Origin: Nageia nagi
Taxonomy: Eukaryota; Pinophyta
Assembly: GCA_050084985.1 (NCBI GenBank)
Contig: JBITNC010000001.1
Coordinates: forward strand, 183,830,001 to 183,894,000
Length of the DNA: 64,000 nt
Direction: 5' to 3'
Made by a program: the position numbers and the translations under genes. The notes beneath the pieces were generated by a model. It did not search any database. It had not been told where the DNA came from and saw nothing but the letters and a program-made list of their open reading frames with translations. The first letter of the stretch is position 1. Each line of letters opens with the position of its first letter. This document shows positions 59,064 to 64,000 of the stretch, piece after piece.

Positions 59064-60060
59064 ATTCTTATTGAATCCATTGCAATTTCTTCATTCTTAA
59101 TAAAATTGTTGAACTTTTAATTAGTTTGTATACTTTGTTTATACATTCCTTTGTTTGGTAACTATAAGTATGGGCTTGGCATCTTAGTGATGACTTATAG
59201 TGTACCTCAAATCCAAGCACATTATATCAAGGAGAAAGTTCTTGATGCAATAACTACAACTCTATTCATCTAACTTTGTCTCTCCTGATTTATTCACTAG
59301 TCGCCTTAGAAACTTTGTTGTGCACACTTTGAAAGTTTTTTATGGTAGTGAAGTTGTCCTCAAGGGGAAGTGAAGGTTGAATTCATGTTTGTGATGACAA
59401 CTTCATCCCTATGAGGCTCTTTTTTGTTGTATAGTGTTGACCTAAATGTACACCTTCATGGTTAGTTTACTCTATGTGAGGAACTCATGGCACATTTTAT
59501 TTTGTTATCACTATGATAGGAATCAATATGTGTTTGTTAGCACTGTTTGGTTATCCATATGTAACTTATATATGCACATATACTTTTTGTTATTGATAAA
59601 CACATATTTTTATATATAGTAGATGATTATATGTATTGGCTTGGCATCTTCATGATGAATTATAATGCATCAATGATCAGTTTATAAATGGCATTCCTTA
59701 GTTTATTTATCTTGTGATTGATATGAATGTTATATGATACATATAACTGATCTTATTTATAAGCTACTTATAGCTTACAAGTTTCATCTTGAAAGTGTAG
59801 GTTACTTTGTGTGGGCAAGCTCATGGAGGTTCATATGTCAACTCAGTGTTGATCAACTACATTTACAGTGAAAATAGTTATGGTTAATAATTATATTGTA
59901 AACCATTTTGCTAAATGGTATTGTAATGAGTTTCAAACTAAGATCTTATTTATTTCTCAATAATGTAAAATTTCTCATCTCTGCTTGTATCTCTTTGGAG
60001 GAGAACTCTCTCTTACTCTCTCTTTCTTCTTCTCTCTACACTCTATCCCAATATTACATT
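59064..60060 (+). other. 3' tail of element C with a duplicated pol end
   Basis: The tail contains a second, more decayed copy of the pol end (about 59207-59385, IQAHYIKEKVLDAI), preceded by a tail motif gggcttggcatcttagtgat (59173) that recurs near 59638. So a segment holding the RNase H end and part of the tail is duplicated. The remainder (59386-60060) matches the D tail. Confidence 0.75.
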
Positions 60061-60069
60061 AAGAGGGAG
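60061..60069 (+). other. Polypurine tract of element C
   Basis: aagagggag directly before the 3' LTR. Confidence 0.75.
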
Positions 60070-60521
60070 TGTTAGAATTTGTAATGTAATATTGTGTAAT
60101 ATTTTTTCTCAATGTAAATTCACTTAATACTTAAAGTATTAAGGGAATAAAAATAGGAGAAGGATTAAAAATAAGTATAAGTTAAAAAATAGGTAAAGGA
60201 TTAAAATAAAAAAGAGATTAATTATAAAGTGAGTTTCTTCTTATAAAAAGAAAAGAACCCTCCCCTTCTCTAGTTACACAATTGTAATGTAAGCTTTGCT
60301 ATAGGTTTAGAGTGTGTGAGAGAAGAGATTTTGTAAGAGAGGTCCTTGAGAATAAAAAGATCTTAGTTAGTGGACGTATTTCCAAGGAGGGAGGAACCAC
60401 TTTATATCTTGTGTTATTTATGTTACTAGCTTTAGTTATTGTGCTATTGTGTTGATGTTGAAAGTGCCTTCTTAAGATCTTGAAAGATTATAAGCTAATT
60501 CAGAAAGGGTTAATTTCTTCA
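60070..60521 (+). repeat. 3' LTR of element C (family 1), 452 bp
   Basis: It opens TGTTAGAATTTGTAATG and ends TTAATTTCTTCA; caaac follows. It keeps the end that the 5' LTR has lost. Conserved motif at 60372-60403. Confidence 0.9.
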
Positions 60522-60887
60522 CAAACCTCCACCAAAAACCAGGCTTACCATAAAATCGAGGAAGGAGGGAAGAAAGCATCACCCAAATGAAAACCAATAG
60601 CGAAAAAGTCCCCCATGGTCCTCTTACAAATAGAGAATCCTCTTATGGCCTTGGGTTTGAGGCCCACCTGCATATAGAAAAAAAAAAAAAAAAAAGCAAA
60701 GGGCCCCATAAGGCTCCACAATAACCAACAGACTAGCCCCATAAAGTAACAACTAATAGGCCCCTAAACCAGAGAGATACCACAACCACCAAGCCATAAG
60801 GGTTGAAACAAAGGGATGCCAACACCACCACCAAACCGTAACATTGTCTACAGTCCTGAATAGGGACTCTAAACAAACTAAAGACCT

Positions 60888-61807
60888 CTAAAGAAACTCG
60901 AGACCTCCAAACAAAACCCATAAGGGAATTAAAGAATCCCCATTTCCATAGAGGTATAAGAAAGAGTCAAAAAACCCAACATCATCCCAAAGAAGAAGGC
61001 CCTCAAATCCACAAAACTCCCAACTGTCCACCCCTCTTAAGAAGAATGAGCTCCAACCTGACCACACAGCAACTAAAGCCCACACAAAATCCACTAGGGA
61101 AGAAGATCCCTCACTAACAGACCCATTGGAACTAAGGACTCCAATAGCACCATCCAATCCCCATGCATGCATCTTCGACCCCTAGAAAGACAGATGGGGA
61201 GAGGCCAAAGTCAATTAAACCCCATCAAATCTAGTACAACAGCTCATCAACACCTCAAAACGGCTCCCCCAACCAGAAGCCACCATGGATATGTTACCAC
61301 AAATAGTTAAAAGTACCCCTAAAAATAAAGGAGCATCTCCTTCCAGCTCCTTGACCATGGGACTCGAACGATAACAGCCCCCATCTAGGTCCACCTTTGA
61401 AAGAGCAAACTCCTCTAACAACTTAACCAAGAGCTTTGAGTCCGAAAGAAGGCACTTATCACTCAAAGCGATAGTAGCCACCTCCTTAGCCTCCATTGTC
61501 AAGGGGAGAATGACTACAAGAGAAGTGCCATCATCATTACTGAAGGAGGAGAATGCACAAACCCCAGATCCACCACCAGTTGAAACCCTTTGCACCCAAA
61601 CTCTAAGGGATCACCTAATGCAAACTCTGAACAACATTTGGGTCTTTCAAATGAGTCAAAAATCTTAGCTTCCACACATCTTGGATCACCTCCGCTACCA
61701 AAACCCTCTCTACCTCCCACCACAAAACCATTATAGCCTCTAAAAACCTTACCCGAACAAGTGAATCCCATCTCAACAACTTCAAGATGAAACCCTATCA
61801 GAGCCAT
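60888..61807 (-). pseudogene. Unrecognised coding remnant of retroposon I
   Basis: An ATG at 61807, 23 bases from the 5' end of the element, opens MALIGFHLEVVEMGF for 97 codons. From 61595 a second frame runs 126 codons (MQRVSTGGGSGVCAF) to a stop at 61215. The same frame continues past two stops from 61172 (MHAWGLDGAIGVLSSNGSV) to 60888. A frameshift between the first two could make one frame of some 300 codons. The protein would be rich in Gly, Ser, Leu and Phe. No domain, knuckle or catalytic motif is visible. Product unknown. Confidence 0.45.
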
Positions 61808-61830
61808 AATACTACTAAAGATATTGCCTG

Positions 61831-61848
61831 ATTCTTGTTAAGGTTTTC
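61831..61848. repeat. Right target duplication of retroposon I (18 bp)
   Basis: attcttgttaaggttttc, identical to 43473-43490. Confidence 0.85.
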
Positions 61849-62650
61849 ACTACAAGATATTTTCCTCTTTTTTTACAATAAGTGATATTGCATAGCTATA
61901 CTAATGCCAACATTATTATTTTCTATACAAAAGTAAAAAGAAAAAATGCAAAATAAATACCTCAATGAGAGGTACTTCAATTGATGAGAAATCTATAATG
62001 TTACAATATTGGAAGGGTTTTCTATCCACCTCTATATTATACACGCTTCCTTCATGCTCAAATTTCAAACATGTATGTAGTGTGGAAGTAACAACTCTCA
62101 TGGCATGGATCTAAGGCCTTTCAAGTAATAAATTGTATGGCAACTTTCCATCTATTACTTGAATTTGAGTAACAATAGTTTTAGGCCCAAGTTATAACAA
62201 TAGATTTACTACTCCCTTCGCAAATTTTGAAATGTTATCAAAATCTTTTATTTACATGGTTGTTTCTTCAAGTGGAGTATCTTAATTCCTTTTGATTCTA
62301 GATCTTTCAAAAAAATTAGAGAAAAAATATTTACAGTAGATCCAATATCAACTAATGTTCTTTTGATTCAACCTAATTTTTGTAATCTTGATATAAAGGA
62401 TCAAACTTTCATATATTACTTTTTGGCTTGGCAATTCATTATTTTCATATCTAAGCACATAGTTTTGCAACCTCATAAAACATAGAAGCAATGTGTTCAT
62501 TTTTAAATGTCTCAAACAAGATATTTATATGTGGTTTTGAGATTTGAATTAACTTGTAGAGACTTACCTTAGCTTGTGTGTTTTTAAATTGCTCAAGCAT
62601 ATTGTAGACTCTTGGATCTGGTGGGAGATCTACATATTGTAAGCTCATTA
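61849..62650 (-). pseudogene. Gypsy gag end and protease remnant, element F
   Basis: On the minus strand, 62648-62451 (65 codons, open) has LEQFKNTQAKVSLYKLIQIS and KPHINILFETFKNE, the segment before the protease in Tat-like elements. The protease site VDIGSTVNIFS (about 62352-62320) keeps D-x-G-S-T intact. LPYNLLLERP, a stop where Trp belongs, then IHAMRVVTSTLHTCLKFEHE (about 62135-62050) closes the domain, as in element E at 25560. The pol frame then runs into the right 18-bp duplication and resumes at 43472. Confidence 0.87.
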
Positions 62651-62659
62651 GTTACCAAG

Positions 62660-64000
62660 AACTAATTGTTTTCTTATATTCATAATAGATCATGAACCTA
62701 ACAATGACTATCAACCTATCTTTTTTACACTTAATGTAGATTTTTTACATACAAATAAATCTAAGTGCAATAAGATCAAAGCTACAAAGATTTTCTTCAA
62801 TCATAATGAATGTGATGCCTTCCAAAAAGGATCTATAAGAGGCTTTTAACTCATCCTCTAAAAAACTACCTTAAATAACTAATTTGTATAATAATTTCAC
62901 TTCAAAATTATTTACTTGCATTAACAAACAATCTTGTCAAAAATTTATCACATATAATAATAGAAAAATAAACAAACGGTATGATATGGAATGCAAAATT
63001 ACTAGAAAAAATATTAAAATTACTCTAAATGATATAAATAAACAACATAAAAATAAAGAAGATAAAATCTTAGTTAAATATAAAAAATGATTATTTCTAA
63101 ATCAATAACAAGAAAAACTTCTAAATGTGTAAACATAATCAAAATAGTTTTGGAAAATAATTTTACCTAGAAAAATGATAATTGAACCTCAAATTGACTT
63201 AAATAGTTGTAATAATTATCTCAAAAAATTGTATATCTCCCCTCTAAATTTAGAATAATCTTTTCAAGAGTTAGCACCTCTTTTCAAAAAAAATGATGTT
63301 TTCTCTTTAAACGATATTAACGATGGAATTAAAAAATTATCAAATGGTAAGGCCAAAGACATAGAAGGATCTCAAGTAGAATTTTTGAAGATTGGTAGTT
63401 ATATCCTCACTCCCATATACAAACCTTTCTCAACACTTCTCTTAAAGAAGGATTCCCTAAGCAATAAATAGTTATCTCAATCGTTCCTATTACAAAACTG
63501 GAGAGAAAAGTAACTTGTTAATTTATAGAACTATTATGATAAGCCCTCTACTTGCCAAACTGTATGGTAGTATTATAGAAAATTAAATTAGTATTTGGCT
63601 TGACGACAATAATTTAAGAGCTAAAAGGAAAGCTATTTTTAAAAGCAAGCATTCAATAATTGATCACAACATCACATTTCAATTATTCTTGAAAGTTGTT
63701 GAAATGATAGAAAAGATTTATTTGCTTACTTTGCAGATTTTAAAAAAGCTTTTGATATTGTCTCTAGGGATAAATTTTTAAAGTGTATGGCTAATTTAGA
63801 TTTACCTCTTGAATTAAGATTAGTTGTTTGTAAACTATATGAATAAATTATTGCCAAACTTAAAACTAATCAAGGTTGGTATGAGGAAATTATTTGCAAC
63901 ATTGGAGTTAAACAAGGTTGCCCACTCTCCCCAACTCTTTTTGGTATTTATATAGATCAACAAGAAAAACAAATTGAAGAAGTTAGATGTATAAGCACCA
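62660..64000 (+). mobile_element. LINE L, 5'-truncated, runs off the window
   Basis: Starts within the endonuclease region right beside the gypsy F fragment. 5' truncation is usual for LINE insertions. Endonuclease end, linker and RT follow in order on the plus strand. It differs from J: its RT has KQGCPLSPTLF, not the L1-type RQGDPLSP, so it belongs to another clade. Confidence 0.82.
62680..64000 (+). pseudogene. LINE L ORF2 remnant: endonuclease end and reverse transcriptase
   Basis: IDHEPNNDYQPIFFTLNVDF (about 62687) stands for the SDH-x-P end of an apurinic-type endonuclease. A linker open from 62884 to 63090 has YDMECKITRKNIKITLND and lysine-rich sequence. RT: IKKLSNGKAKDIEGSQVEFL (63329), with NGKA-x-D kept; AYFADFKKAFDIVSRDKF (63726) with the catalytic Asp; CNIGVKQGCPLSPTLFGIYI (63896). 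The YADD box lies beyond the window. There are stops and frameshifts between 63430 and 63720. The last 150 bases read open except for one stop (63844). Confidence 0.87.

Larger units (their letters stand above)
43954..60521 (+). mobile_element. Copia element C (family 1), interrupted by copia B
   Basis: Its own length is about 8.1 kb without B. Target duplication caaac is exact on both sides (43949-43953 and 60522-60526). Gag, protease, integrase, RT and the start of RNase H run 46758-50116; RNase H resumes at 58562. The join across B reads KLPLFILSGFSDSNYG without a gap. Confidence 0.93.
43491..61830 (-). mobile_element. Retroposon I, about 1.77 kb, poly(A)-tailed, split by copia C
   Basis: Its own sequence is 61830-60527 and 43953-43491. 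On the minus strand it starts CAGGCAATATC next to one 18-bp duplication and ends in eight A next to the other. Long target duplications and a poly(A) end are the marks of LINE-driven insertion. It has no RT and no motif I recognise. It could be a non-autonomous LINE relative, a processed pseudogene or a captured transcript. It is clearly less AT-rich than its host element F. A 19-base T tract followed by ctatatgcag (near 60670) looks like a splice acceptor, which would be odd in a processed copy. Confidence 0.75.
41390..62650 (-). mobile_element. Gypsy element F (Tat-like), pol only, split by nested insertions
   Basis: Protease (62650-61849) and RT/RNase H (43472-41394) lie on the same strand, in the right order, on both sides of retroposon I. 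The exact 18-bp duplication attcttgttaaggttttc at 43473-43490 and 61831-61848 fits a target duplication inside F. Removing 43491-61848 joins the protease-RT linker. No LTR or integrase of F was found, and gag is missing on the right, where LINE L starts. Confidence 0.82.

Overview
The window looks like intergenic DNA from a large-genome seed plant. It is AT-rich, has no intact host gene, and is filled with old, broken retrotransposons: Ty1/copia, Ty3/gypsy of the dual-RNase-H (Tat-like) type, and at least two kinds of LINE. LTR pairs of single insertions look only about 90% alike by eye. Together with the many stops and frameshifts this points to slow removal of old insertions, as in gymnosperms. 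The species cannot be fixed from the sequence.

Layout, left to right. 1-1170: 3' end of a copia element (D), inserted in a minus-strand L1-type LINE (J, about 1171-4395). 4396-9040: mostly unassigned, with a palindromic minisatellite (6505-6787) and a solo copia LTR (7332-7801). 9040-10860: minus-strand LINE ORF1 remnant (K). 10861-13919: unassigned AT-rich DNA. 13920-21174: full-length copia element A. 21924-22790: a large inverted repeat with 300-bp arms next to the broken 5' LTR of gypsy element E, which runs to 30982. 30983-41390: mostly unassigned DNA with short tandem duplications, a candidate SINE and one GC-richer island that may be a host exon fragment (about 38640-38960).

41390-62650 is a four-layer nest. 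A minus-strand Tat-like gypsy element (F) is split by a poly(A)-tailed retroposon of about 1.77 kb (I) with an exact 18-bp target duplication. I is split by copia element C (43954-60521, target duplication caaac). C is split inside its RNase H region by copia element B (50117-58561, target duplication accct). Two of the junctions rest on 5-bp matches at both element ends and one on an 18-bp match. The window ends in a LINE of another clade (L, about 62660-64000, plus strand).

No gene here appears able to encode a full working protein. Copia copies A, B and C are all interrupted and all lack the usual integrase catalytic glutamate. The least explained items are retroposon I, the 300-bp foldback beside element E, and a short motif shared by two otherwise different LTR families.
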